From positions 23,711 to 87,710 of the forward strand of contig JAHIRF010000007.1 of assembly GCA_018818785.1 (NCBI GenBank): DNA of 64,000 nt, in the 5' to 3' direction. The notes below the pieces were generated by a model. The model had not been told where the DNA came from. It saw only the letters and a program-made list of their open reading frames with translations, and made no database searches. Made by a program: the position numbers and the translations under genes. Numbering within the stretch: the stretch's first letter is position 1; every line of letters starts with the position of its first letter. Positions 15,528 to 24,456 of the stretch are shown here, in pieces. Source of the stretch: Thermoplasmatota archaeon. Lineage in GTDB: Archaea; Thermoplasmatota; Thermoplasmata; UBA10834.

Positions 15528-16911
15528 GTTTCTCACCATCCGATAGTATCGCGTCCATGTCCCGTTCGATATCCTCGAAGAATATCGCACGGCCGATCTC
15601 GCCCCTCAGCCTACGGACCTCCCTGATGCCCATCGCCCCGAGCAGTTCGAGCATCTGGTCCCTCCATGCGCCAACCAGATTGGTCATGCGCCCCTCGACC
15701 CAGTCACGGTCCGAGCAGTCGATCGATGCGGGGCAGGTCGAGCCCGTGCAGTCTACACAGTTCCGGCAGCTGAGGGCCACCATGAGCGATTTGTCCAATG
15801 AGACCAAGTCTGCCCCACATATGATGCTCTTGGGCACGTGCTCGGCCGCAGCGATCCCGCCGCTCGTTATGATCGTGATCCTGTCCCTCGCGCCCCTGGA
15901 TACGAGCGCCCTGTGGATGGACAGCATCGAATCCTTGGCGTGCCGGGTCTCTCCCCTTCCCGACTCCCTGCCATCGTCGTCATAGTCGATGTGTATGACG
16001 GGCACATCGGCATCGAGCATCTCCAGCACCTTGTCCTCTATCCCCTTCGATGCCTGGATCCTCAATGCTATGACCACATCAGGGTAAGATTTCGATAGGT
16101 TCTTGAACGCCATCTTCCAGGAAGACCCTACACTGAGCTCTACCATGTGGACCCTGTCATCCAGCTTTAGAGTCTTGATGTCCGACCCTTCGGATATCAC
16201 AGGCACGATCCTGCGACCGGCGACGTCCAGTAGCTCTTGCGTGATGGAGGATTCGGACACGAGCACTATCGAATCCAGCAGCCTGCTCGCCTGCGCGCAT
16301 CCCAGGAGGATCGCGTTGTTGTGGTAGGTCAGCCTGGATGTGTCGAGCAGCATCGGGATCGAGAGCTCTATGCTCGGAGGCATTACCGTCTTCAGTTCGG
16401 ATGATCCCCCGAACTCCAGCCGTGATGGTTTCCCGCCGATGTCGGCGCAGGTGGAGATGGATTCGCGACCGTGTATGCCATCCCTGGTCGGACGGACTAT
16501 CTCGGACATGTCGGTCCACATGCCATCGTAATCGGGTCCTGCGAACATCCCACGGAAGCCCGCTCCGAGGACCGGTATCTTCCCGGTCTCGGCCTCGCCC
16601 CAGATTGTGGATATCCTGAGCGGGGTCCATATGCCCCGACCCAGCGCCTTGTAATCGGACCCAATCGACATGGAGAGAGCTCTCTGAGGACAGTCGGATA
16701 TGCATCTGAAGCAGTTCTTGCACAGGTGGCTCAGAGGGTCCGACATCTTCCTGAAGTCTGCCTCGCTCCGCTTGTGAACGCCGAATATGCACGCCTTCTC
16801 GCACTTGCCGCAGTTGACGCAGTTGTCCGCACGGGTTATGACGAACTTCGGGACGGGTGACGCACGCCCAGGTATGATCCTGATAGGTATGTGGTACCGC
16901 TCAAATGTCAT
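15520..16911 (-). CDS. Degenerate GltB paralogue with ferredoxin domain
   Basis: About 463 residues, collinear with the true GltB gene downstream. It keeps the N-terminal two-cluster ferredoxin domain (CVNCGKCEKACIFGVHKR, CKNCFRCISDCP) and the late segment TSGGIAAAEHVPKSIICGADLVSL with CRNCVDCTGSTCP. The glycine-rich FMN/substrate loops are altered: GGGMSFGS is absent, and the region aligned to GGYGGTG reads DYDDDGRESGRG. It is probably a non-catalytic electron-transfer or scaffold subunit, or an enzyme with a changed substrate. The start is fixed at ATG 16911 by GGAGGTG at 16918-16924. Confidence 0.8.
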   Translation of the reverse strand: MTFERYHIPIRIIPGRASPVPKFVITRADNCVNCGKCEKACIFGVHKRSEADFRKMSDPLSHLCKNCFRCISDCPQRALSMSIGSDYKALGRGIWTPLRISTIWGEAETGKIPVLGAGFRGMFAGPDYDGMWTDMSEIVRPTRDGIHGRESISTCADIGGKPSRLEFGGSSELKTVMPPSIELSIPMLLDTSRLTYHNNAILLGCAQASRLLDSIVLVSESSITQELLDVAGRRIVPVISEGSDIKTLKLDDRVHMVELSVGSSWKMAFKNLSKSYPDVVIALRIQASKGIEDKVLEMLDADVPVIHIDYDDDGRESGRGETRHAKDSMLSIHRALVSRGARDRITIITSGGIAAAEHVPKSIICGADLVSLDKSLMVALSCRNCVDCTGSTCPASIDCSDRDWVEGRMTNLVGAWRDQMLELLGAMGIREVRRLRGEIGRAIFFEDIERDMDAILSDGEKHG

Positions 16912-18895
16912 GGGGTGCACCTCCGTGGTTGTGCTTGGGCGCCCCTATGACTAGGCCACGCTCGACCAGCTCGTCGTACTGCGGGGACGATTCGACGAAC
17001 CTGATGAACCGTTCGATCTCCTCCGCATCCTTGCCGTGCACCCGTTCAAGCTGAGATTCGAGTTCGTCGTAGAACGGGATGAGCTCGAGCTTCGATTGGC
17101 ACACCTGCTCGCACGCCTTGCAGCGCATGCACAAGAAGGACCTGTGGGCGTGCTCCTTGGAGAGCGTGACGCCGTTGGCCATCGCCTTGTATGTGAGCAT
17201 CTTGCCCCTCGCGGTCACGCGCTCGTCTCCTAATATCATGTAAGCTGGACAGACTCCCACGCACGCACCGCACATGGCGCACTCGTCCGCGATCCTGATG
17301 GATTTGCTTGTCCGCTTCGGCTCCAGATATCTCTTCGAGAAACGCGAGGCGCGGCTGATGAGTCTCATCGTGATCGGGGAGAGCATCAGCATCGCCCGGA
17401 GCAACGACCCCATCAATGAAGGGTGCATGATCAAACCGCTCAGCCTACCCATGCGCCCTGACAGGTGGAAGTACTTGCCCTGGTTCATTATCCCTCTCGG
17501 GTCCAAGGAGGATTTGAGCTTCCTCAGCTCGTCCTTCCTGCCACGGTCCTCGGCGCCGGAGAACGCGTGGTTCCATATGCCGAGGGAATACGGTTTCGCG
17601 CCCAGATCGATCATCCTCTTGTTCAACAGGAACGACTTGAACGAATCGAGCGTGTATCGGATAGTATTGCCCTGGTCGGTCATGAAGAATCCGAGCACCA
17701 TCGCCTGACCATCCGGGAGATAATGGACCTCGAACAACGGTTCCAGCTCGAGGGACGACGAGAGTCTCTCGAACTCGAGCATCGCCGCGGGAAGTATCTT
17801 CCTGGACAGGATGACCTCGAGCCCCATCATGCCTGGACCGAACTTCCTGATCTTCATGGGGAAGAACCGTTCGTTCCAGAGGTATCGGGCGAGGTATTCT
17901 GGTTCTCCAGTGAGTCCAGCGCTCTTGAGCAGATCGTCGAACGCGGTCTCCGACTCTTCGCCTTCGATGTAGACTATCAGCGCTTCCCCGGGTTTCACCC
18001 TGGGTTTGTCGAGCAGCCGATTGGTCAACTCCACTCGGACGGAGCTCTCGAATATGATGTGGACGGGTGAGACCTCGGAGGATGCCAGCTCCTCGGCGAA
18101 CTTCAGCGCCGACGCCCTGTCGTCGAACACCAAGAGATGAGGATGCTGGTGAGTGGATATCTCCATCACCTTGAGCGTCACGATCGTCACCACGCCCAGC
18201 TGGCCCTCGCTACCGAACACTTGCATGAACCCAGGATCAGAGGGAGTGAAACGGACGAACTCGCCACGGGGCGCTGCCAACTCCAAAGAGACGACGTTCC
18301 CGCTCAAGTGCCCTCTCGAGAAGCTGTTGATACCGACACCACCTGTGGCGACCCATCCGCCGACGGTGGAGAACTTGCTCGATGGCGAAGTGGTGAGGCT
18401 GAGCCCATGTGCCTCGAGCGCATGATCTATCTCGAACCATCTCGCGCCTGCCTGGACAGTGACCGTTTTCGCATCCCCGTCGATCTTCACGATCTTGTCC
18501 ATGCGCGACAGGTCGAGTACGAGCCCGCCGTTCACAGGCACGGAACCGCCGAACGGGGAGGAACCCGAGCCACGCGGTATGACATTGAGGCCGGTCGAGG
18601 ACGCGAATCTGAGCACTTCGAGCACCACCTCGGGTGTCTCGGCCTGCACGACCGCTTCGGGGACCGACGAGAACATGAGCTCCCTGAGGAACCTTGGTAT
18701 CTCGGATTGGTCGCGGGCGTATAGCATGAGTTCGCCAGGGGACGACGCTATCCGTATGGACCCGACGGTCAACCTCTGCAGCCCTTGATATAATGTATTG
18801 TTAGAGACCTCGTCCTTGGCCGAAAAACTGGTCGGATGAGAGGGAGGGGTATCGGCATCAATAGCCCGGTCTACACCAGCACCAACCACGTGCAT
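16901..18895 (-). CDS. FAD-linked oxidoreductase (GlcD-like) with C-terminal 4Fe-4S domain
   Basis: Up to 664 residues. The first part is a PCMH/VAO-type FAD domain (about 80-260; RGSGSSPFGGSVPVNGG, STVGGWVATGGVG), followed by the FAD-oxidase C-terminal domain. The last 120 residues carry two 4Fe-4S motifs (CAMCGACVGVCP, CMRCKACEQVCQ). This is the layout of D-lactate/glycolate dehydrogenase-type enzymes fused to the start of a GlcF-like subunit, without CCG domains. Its 3' end overlaps the GltB paralogue. The first 41 residues look non-conserved; TTG 18772 with a TATA-like box near 18790 is a possible start. The substrate is unknown. Confidence 0.82.
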   Translation of the reverse strand: MHVVGAGVDRAIDADTPPSHPTSFSAKDEVSNNTLYQGLQRLTVGSIRIASSPGELMLYARDQSEIPRFLRELMFSSVPEAVVQAETPEVVLEVLRFASSTGLNVIPRGSGSSPFGGSVPVNGGLVLDLSRMDKIVKIDGDAKTVTVQAGARWFEIDHALEAHGLSLTTSPSSKFSTVGGWVATGGVGINSFSRGHLSGNVVSLELAAPRGEFVRFTPSDPGFMQVFGSEGQLGVVTIVTLKVMEISTHQHPHLLVFDDRASALKFAEELASSEVSPVHIIFESSVRVELTNRLLDKPRVKPGEALIVYIEGEESETAFDDLLKSAGLTGEPEYLARYLWNERFFPMKIRKFGPGMMGLEVILSRKILPAAMLEFERLSSSLELEPLFEVHYLPDGQAMVLGFFMTDQGNTIRYTLDSFKSFLLNKRMIDLGAKPYSLGIWNHAFSGAEDRGRKDELRKLKSSLDPRGIMNQGKYFHLSGRMGRLSGLIMHPSLMGSLLRAMLMLSPITMRLISRASRFSKRYLEPKRTSKSIRIADECAMCGACVGVCPAYMILGDERVTARGKMLTYKAMANGVTLSKEHAHRSFLCMRCKACEQVCQSKLELIPFYDELESQLERVHGKDAEEIERFIRFVESSPQYDELVERGLVIGAPKHNHGGAPHDI

Positions 18896-19305
18896 CCCCC
18901 CTCAGGAACAACAGTTCCTTTCAGTCCCTTCGACGTTCATTGGGCAAGCGTCCTGAGAAGCCCGATCAGAGGCGTTTTGTGTCGTCCCTGGATGTATATT
19001 TTTGGCCCTCAATGGCACGCTGCCCCTTAAACGGAACCGCCGTACGCATAGTGTGTATTTATCCCTTTCCAATCTGCTCATCGCCAGTTACACGAATTCT
19101 AATGGTGGTTGAGCCTCGATATCGGCATAATGACGACGGTACCGTACCGGCGAAGGTTATTAATAGGGATGACTGGCAATGCTATCCCAGCACGAATTGT
19201 GTGCCGATCGACACGAGAAAAGCCGAACAGCCCAATGTTTTGAGCCGTTAGTTTGTTTTTCACGTAGCTGAAACGGATGCAATTCTGCACACAGGAAGAA
19301 TAGAC
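18896..19305. other. 410-nt divergent intergenic region
   Basis: No convincing gene. It holds AT-rich promoter-like boxes on both strands (GTATATTTTTGG near 18992, GTGTATTTATCC near 19052, GTTATTAATAGGG near 19157), a CGGTACCG palindrome at 19137-19144, and a TTTCA/TGAAA stem just before the SSB start. The last box would give the SSB mRNA a leader of over 100 nt. Confidence 0.4.
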
Positions 19306-19851
19306 ATGGAAGAGAGCGTTAATGCAGCCCCCGAAGAGGGCCAGAGCGTAGAGACGAAAATAAAAGAACTCACACCTCAGTCGAAGAGGGTAGATGTTTT
19401 GGCCAAGTGCCTTGAGATCGGTGAGGCGAAGGAAATCCCCGGCAGGTTCGGGAACACAAGGAAGGTAGCAGAAGCGACACTCGCAGACGAGTCCGGAGCT
19501 ATCATAATGTCCCTCTGGGACGAGCAGATCGGAACCGTCGCGAAGGAAGACACCGTTCACGTCAAGAACGGATATGTATCCCTTGTGCGCGGACACATGA
19601 GGCTCAATGTCGGCAAGTACGGCAACCTCTTGAAGGCCGAGAAGGCAGTCGAGACAACCGTTACCGAGCCGAACCTCAGCGAGAAGGAGTACGAGATGGA
19701 GCGCAAGCGGTACAGCGGTGGCGGCGGCGACCGTGGCGGCGGTAGACCACGCAGCGGTGGCGACCGTGGCGGCTCCCGCGACTACGGCAGCGGCAGCAGG
19801 GACAATGACGACAGGCCCAAGTACATGAACAAGGGCCGCAGACGATTCTAG
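19306..19851 (+). CDS. ssb: Single-OB-fold ssDNA-binding protein with Gly/Arg-rich tail
   Basis: 181 residues. The OB fold spans about residues 18-120 (VDVLAKCLEIGEAKEI...KVAEATLADESGAIIMSLW), like the crenarchaeal/Thermoplasmata SSB rather than a multi-domain RPA. The tail (about 137-181) is rich in Gly, Arg, Asp and Ser, probably flexible and used for partner contacts. It protects ssDNA in replication and repair. It is monocistronic, with a long upstream leader. A GGGTTC/GAACCC hairpin follows. Confidence 0.9.
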   Translation: MEESVNAAPEEGQSVETKIKELTPQSKRVDVLAKCLEIGEAKEIPGRFGNTRKVAEATLADESGAIIMSLWDEQIGTVAKEDTVHVKNGYVSLVRGHMRLNVGKYGNLLKAEKAVETTVTEPNLSEKEYEMERKRYSGGGGDRGGGRPRSGGDRGGSRDYGSGSRDNDDRPKYMNKGRRRF

Positions 19852-19874
19852 TCCTGCACAAGCTCAAACCGAAC

Positions 19875-19891
19875 GGGTTCGATGAGAACCC
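19875..19891. terminator. Hairpin after ssb
   Basis: GGGTTC-GATGA-GAACCC lies between the convergent ssb and MFS genes, and could terminate either transcript. The stem is 6 bp and no strong T-run is attached. Confidence 0.4.
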
Positions 19892-19941
19892 TTCAAAACC
19901 ACTTACCCTTATTCTATCATCGTATTCCGATCAGATGACGG

Positions 19942-21174
19942 TCACATAGTAAGCTCATGATCTCGCGATCCCAGCTTCTTGGGTCTGTCTATCTCGGGAC
20001 GCACCATCTTCGCGAAGACGACATAGCCGACGGTGGTGACGCCGCATATGAAACCGAACACGAGCCATATCTGCTCCTTGACAGCCATCGTATCCAGGAG
20101 CCACATGCCGAATAGAAAGCCGCCCCCCTGTCCGAGGGTCTGTATGAGCCCGGAGAAACCCATGTATATACCACGCTTCTCCTCGGGAGCCATATCGGCT
20201 ATGACCGCGGAGATCATGGACATGAAGAATATCTCGCCCACCGTGATGACCATGATGCACGCGAGCAGTGAATAGAAATCATTGGCATAGAATATGAGCG
20301 CGAAGCCTCCTGCAGCTACGAGCTGTCCGACCACGAGCACCGCAGATCTGCGGAAGCTGAGCATCTTGGACGTGACCCAGAGTTGGAACACGATCGTCAT
20401 AAATGCGCTTGCGGCGAACAGGAGACCGAACGCGCCTTCCGACATGCCGAGCTGATTGTATGCGTATATCGGAAGGACAGATATCCATTGAGAGAAGAAG
20501 AACCAGAAGATGCCGGTCAACACGCATAGTACGAGGAATGGATGGTCGTTTGCCACGGCCGCGACCGACCTGAATGTGATCTTGTCCGTCACCGCATCGG
20601 ACTTCGTCTCTCGAATGAAGAGCATGTTCATGATGAAGGCAGATGCCAATATCAGAGAGCCGAATATGAACAGGAGTTTCATCGAATGGGCTTCGACCAA
20701 GATAGCGCCTGCGACCGGACCGAAGACGATGCCTACGTTCCATGCGATCCTGAGGGTGCTGTACGCATGCGGCCTTTTCTCTGAGGGTATAACATCTGCG
20801 AGCATCGCATTGGCTGCGGGCATGTACATGAAACCGACAAACGAATCTGCCATGGCGACTGCCAATAGAGTGTAGAAGTTGGTTGCGAAGATGTACATGA
20901 GCATTGTGACGGACATCAGCCCAAGGCTCGCCAGCAGCACCGCTCTCCGACCGATCTTATCTGCGAGCATCCCACCTATCACTGTCGCGGGCATTCCGGC
21001 GATCGTGTACCCAGCGAGCACTATGCCTATGAGCGGGAGAGATATCTCGATCTCCTGCTCCATGTAGATTGCGAAGAAAGGTATCACGAGGCCGAACGCC
21101 ATGTTCTCGATGAGGGCGCTCGCTACGAGTATCTTGAACGCTCTCGGTGATCCTTTCAGATATTCTAGTACCAT
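19942..21174 (-). CDS. MFS transporter
   Basis: About 410 residues with 12 predicted transmembrane helices. The loop 2-3 signature GGMLADKIGRRAVLL is clear, as is a second-half counterpart. It resembles multidrug or metabolite exporters; the substrate is unknown. ATG 21174 (MVLEYLKG) is preferred over TTG 21225. It is divergent from the MttB-family gene with 117 nt between starts, so the two may share regulation and the transporter may handle a methylated amine or betaine; this is inference. Confidence 0.85.
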   Translation of the reverse strand: MVLEYLKGSPRAFKILVASALIENMAFGLVIPFFAIYMEQEIEISLPLIGIVLAGYTIAGMPATVIGGMLADKIGRRAVLLASLGLMSVTMLMYIFATNFYTLLAVAMADSFVGFMYMPAANAMLADVIPSEKRPHAYSTLRIAWNVGIVFGPVAGAILVEAHSMKLLFIFGSLILASAFIMNMLFIRETKSDAVTDKITFRSVAAVANDHPFLVLCVLTGIFWFFFSQWISVLPIYAYNQLGMSEGAFGLLFAASAFMTIVFQLWVTSKMLSFRRSAVLVVGQLVAAGGFALIFYANDFYSLLACIMVITVGEIFFMSMISAVIADMAPEEKRGIYMGFSGLIQTLGQGGGFLFGMWLLDTMAVKEQIWLVFGFICGVTTVGYVVFAKMVRPEIDRPKKLGSRDHELTM

Positions 21175-21249
21175 CTCTGAAGCTCCGGAACGGATGCCGT
21201 CCGGTCCCAGGACGTGCTTTCTCAACAGACCATGCGCGGCTCCGGGATG

Positions 21250-21259
21250 GTATAATAAA
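21250..21259 (+). promoter_or_regulatory. TATA-like element in the mttB-like/MFS divergent promoter
   Basis: GTATAATAAA lies about 35-40 nt before the methyltransferase ATG. Its complement TTTATTATAC could also serve the MFS gene on the other strand. Confidence 0.4.
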
Positions 21260-21291
21260 CCTCCCGGTCGTTCACATTACGGAGCGGGATA

Positions 21292-22725
21292 ATGGCCGGT
21301 GGCCAGATAAACATTCTGTCGGAGGAACAGATCGGGCTAGTGCACGAGAATACTCTGCACCTGCTGACCAAGCCGGGCGTGCGGGTCGCGAGTGAGATCG
21401 TTCTGAAGCTGCTTGCGGACGGAGGAGCTGATGTCGACCTAGGTGCGAGGATCGCGCGCATACCTGAGGAACTGGTGGAAGAGACCATCTCGAAGGTGCC
21501 GAAGAGCATCACTCTCGGTGCGAGGGACCCTAAGAGAGAGATGGTCGCGCCGAGGAAAGGCCCACCGTACATGGCGACCAACGGTACCGCCGTCTATATG
21601 ACGGACCTGGAGACCGGCGCGAAGAGACCGACCATGGGGAACGACCTCAAGGATTTCATGACGCTCTGCGACGCGATCGATTCGCTCGATTATGTCTGGC
21701 CGATCGTAACAGCCCATGACGGCCCTGAACGATTCCATGGATTGAACGAGCTAGCCATCGCGATGCACAGCACGACGAAGCACATCCAGGGAGAGGCGAT
21801 GTCGGCCGAAGAGGCGAAGGACATGATCAGAGCTGCATCGCTGGTCACTGGTGGAGAGGATCAGCTGGCGAAGAAGCCGATATTCTCCGTCATCCAGTGT
21901 CCGATCTGTCCGCTCGAGTTCGAGAAGGGTTCCGTCGAGGCAGTGATGGAATTCGCTAAGGCAGGGATACCAGTCGTATCGATGTCGATGGCGTTGTGCG
22001 GATTGACCGCACCGGTCGCCTTGGCGGCAGCGATATCGATCGTTAACGCGGAGAACCTTGCAAGCTTCACGATCTCACAGCTCGCCAGGAAGGGCGCGCC
22101 TGTGATATACAGCTCTGAATCGAGCACCATGAACATGAAGACGGGAGAGATACGATACGGCGCGAGAGAGGAAGTGCTCATCGCCGCAGCGGTCGCGCAG
22201 ATGGCAAAGCATTACGGGGTGCCCACGATGGTGGGCAGCTTCGGCATGGGACTTCATGGAGACACACCAGGCATAAATGTGGACCCTTCTGAGCTGGCAT
22301 TCACAACCATGACCAACCTATCGCTCACCGATTTCTCATCAGGCATAGGAGGGCTCGATCAGGCCAAGGGGGCGGCGCTTGAGCAGATAATCATAGACAC
22401 GGACATCTGGGAATCCGTCCGTGAGATCAGGAACGATGTGGAGTTCGATGACAAACATTTCGCGAACGAACTGATATCCTCCATCGGTCCAGGCGGCAAC
22501 TTCCTCAACTCACCCCACACGATCAAGAACATGAGGAAAGAGTTGTTCCTGCCGAATGCAGAGAAATCGAGCATCTTCGAATCTTACAGGTTGAACAAGG
22601 ATCAGAAGGACATCTTATCGAAGGCTAGAGAGAGGGTCGAGGAGATACTAGCGATCCATAAGCCCGAACCAATCGAACCAGATATATCGAAACGAGTGAA
22701 GGAGATAGTGGACAGGCGACGATAA
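21292..22725 (+). CDS. Non-pyrrolysine MttB-family (trimethylamine/betaine) methyltransferase
   Basis: 477 residues of the COG5598 family, homologous along its length to trimethylamine:corrinoid methyltransferase. The frame has no internal amber codon, so pyrrolysine is not used, as in the MtgB/MtxB group that demethylates quaternary amines such as glycine betaine. Conserved stretches include TNGTAVYMTD, HIQGEAMSA, IQCPICPLEFEKG and GSFGMGLHGDTPG. No corrinoid protein (MttC) or reductive activase is nearby, so the methyl acceptor must be encoded elsewhere. SD GGAGCGGG lies just before ATG. Confidence 0.85.
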   Translation: MAGGQINILSEEQIGLVHENTLHLLTKPGVRVASEIVLKLLADGGADVDLGARIARIPEELVEETISKVPKSITLGARDPKREMVAPRKGPPYMATNGTAVYMTDLETGAKRPTMGNDLKDFMTLCDAIDSLDYVWPIVTAHDGPERFHGLNELAIAMHSTTKHIQGEAMSAEEAKDMIRAASLVTGGEDQLAKKPIFSVIQCPICPLEFEKGSVEAVMEFAKAGIPVVSMSMALCGLTAPVALAAAISIVNAENLASFTISQLARKGAPVIYSSESSTMNMKTGEIRYGAREEVLIAAAVAQMAKHYGVPTMVGSFGMGLHGDTPGINVDPSELAFTTMTNLSLTDFSSGIGGLDQAKGAALEQIIIDTDIWESVREIRNDVEFDDKHFANELISSIGPGGNFLNSPHTIKNMRKELFLPNAEKSSIFESYRLNKDQKDILSKARERVEEILAIHKPEPIEPDISKRVKEIVDRRR

Positions 22726-22730
22726 CATGA

Positions 22731-23255
22731 TCACGGATGCTTAGTGGGTTTGATCTGGTCTACGAAGTCCTTCCACCGCTGAGCGTCCTTGACCCTCGCC
22801 AACACTTCTTCCTTACCCACTTCGGCGTGGTCATCCGTCTCCGCGAATCTGAGATCATCCATCGCCCTCAGCAGGCCCCTTATCTCATCCATCAGAGCCT
22901 TTGCAGCTTCCATTGTCATCGGGTCATGGGCGAGTTTGTGTTCAAGCTCACGTTCGCGAGTCTTGATCATCCCGAACAGCTTCTCGATCTTCGCGATGTC
23001 CTCCGCAGTCAGATCCTTCTTCGTTGTAAGGTCATACACGATGTCGCGGAGCTCGATCGCCTCATCACCAATGATCTCGTATTCTGGAATGAGGACGCCA
23101 ACCCAGAAGACCATCGAATGGATGGTGGACATCATCTTGTGCCGTTCAGACTCTGTGAGCATCTGACGACCGTCACTCAGCAGACTCTCAGGCCTCTCGT
23201 CCGAATCGCCGACCACGGTGAACATATCGCTGAAGCAAGATTTAGCTGATTCCAC
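22731..23255 (-). CDS. DUF5788-like helical protein
   Basis: 174 residues, highly charged and alpha-helical, with no cysteine motif or membrane segment. The middle (EIIGDEAIELRDIVYDL...DLTAEDIAKIEKLFGMIKTRERELE) and the C-terminal RWKDFVDQIK resemble the archaeal DUF5788 family of unknown function. It converges with the MttB-family gene, with 5 nt between stops. Confidence 0.6.
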   Translation of the reverse strand: MESAKSCFSDMFTVVGDSDERPESLLSDGRQMLTESERHKMMSTIHSMVFWVGVLIPEYEIIGDEAIELRDIVYDLTTKKDLTAEDIAKIEKLFGMIKTRERELEHKLAHDPMTMEAAKALMDEIRGLLRAMDDLRFAETDDHAEVGKEEVLARVKDAQRWKDFVDQIKPTKHP

Positions 23256-23329
23256 TGGGCCGTGCGATATGATTCGGAGGATGCAGCTTCAATATTCTGC
23301 ATTGGCCGCTATCTAAGCATCATCCATCA

Positions 23330-24223
23330 TCAATGATGCATCTCTTTCAGATAGAGTCGCAAGGCTCGAATGCTCGTGTGCCAATCCCCGGATTGCTTGA
23401 CCGCTGGCAACTCTCCATGCCCTGCGCGGAGCCTGAGATATTGGGCAGAATAAGGGCCATCCTTCTCGAAATCCATCAAAGGCCTTAGTTCATCCAACTT
23501 AGTGCCGACCTGATCCAGCAGCCCCAGAATTGACCTCGCGGCCAATCTCTCAATAAGATCATTCAGGCTCGATATATCCCCTGCATTGCCGCGCTCCATC
23601 GCGGACATATAACGTTTCCTATCATCTGGGAGTATGTGGACGGGTGGCCAATTGTGTTTCAGTAGATGGAGGTTCAATAGCAATCTGCCCACCCGACCAT
23701 TGCCGTCGCTGAACGGATGGATTGATTCAAATCGGTTATGGAGCCAAACACCTAGCAGGATGGCATCCTCGCTGTCAGTATCCTTCCGCTCATATTCGTC
23801 CAGCATCTCCTCCATCTCGCTGGCCACCTTCTCAAAACGAGGGGGAGTGTGCTTAGACCCACTTATCCTAACGTTGATCCGTCTCCAACTGCCAGCATCT
23901 GATTTCACCCCTTTGAACACAGCTTCGTGCAGTTCGAGGATCGTGACTAGACGGACGGGATTGGATTTGCGTCTAATCAGATCACGGAAGACCATCTCAT
24001 GCTGGATGGTCTCAAGTATGTCTCTTACTGGCCTGCCTCCGACGCCCTTCTCTTCGAGCAGGAGTCGCTCGACATCGTGCCAAGTGAGTGTGTTCCCTTC
24101 AATCGCGTTTGTTCCCCACGTGTTCAATGCGCTTGTTTGTTTCCAGACGCGCTCGGGAAGATCGTCCAATGGAGCACGGGTCAGCAGCGATTCTCGGAGT
24201 GAAAGTAATATGCTTTTTCTCAT
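23330..24223 (-). CDS. Fic-domain AMP-transferase with intramolecular inhibitory helix
   Basis: 297 residues. Catalytic motif HPFSDGNGRVGR starts at His169, the general base for transferring AMP (or a related moiety) to a target hydroxyl. The N-terminal TNAIEGN at 38-44 matches the class II inhibitory motif (S/T)xxxE(G/N), whose Glu blocks ATP gamma-phosphate placement. The C-terminus (about 225-297) is helical, possibly DNA- or target-binding. No antitoxin gene is adjacent, as expected for class II Fic. Its upstream region is AT-rich. Confidence 0.9.
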   Translation of the reverse strand: MRKSILLSLRESLLTRAPLDDLPERVWKQTSALNTWGTNAIEGNTLTWHDVERLLLEEKGVGGRPVRDILETIQHEMVFRDLIRRKSNPVRLVTILELHEAVFKGVKSDAGSWRRINVRISGSKHTPPRFEKVASEMEEMLDEYERKDTDSEDAILLGVWLHNRFESIHPFSDGNGRVGRLLLNLHLLKHNWPPVHILPDDRKRYMSAMERGNAGDISSLNDLIERLAARSILGLLDQVGTKLDELRPLMDFEKDGPYSAQYLRLRAGHGELPAVKQSGDWHTSIRALRLYLKEMHH

Positions 24224-24456
24224 AATAACATATTAGCGCATACATAGTATATATATTAATATGCGATACATGAGCTTATTCGAATATAGCATATCAATCG
24301 ATGAGGACCTCTGGCTAGAGAAACGCCGATAGAGATCACCCAATGCAATATCGAGCGACCGGGCATCGACGCTCATACCAAGCCACGTGTCGTCAAGGTT
24401 GGTCCATCATCTAGAACTTCGCAAATGACTACGATATAATCCGATTGCGATTCCAA
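24224..24456. promoter_or_regulatory. AT-rich Fic upstream region with CGCATA-N17-TATGCG dyad
   Basis: Arms CGCATA (24237-24242) and TATGCG (24260-24265) flank an AT-rich stretch that includes TATATATATTAA. The dyad sits 14-42 nt upstream of the Fic start and brackets the likely TATA box, so it could be an operator. No gene is seen in the rest of this interval. Confidence 0.35.

Noticed and set aside
21292..22725. Pyrrolysine-containing MttB
   Set aside because: The reading frame is open from ATG to its normal end without an in-frame TAG, so pyrrolysine is not needed.
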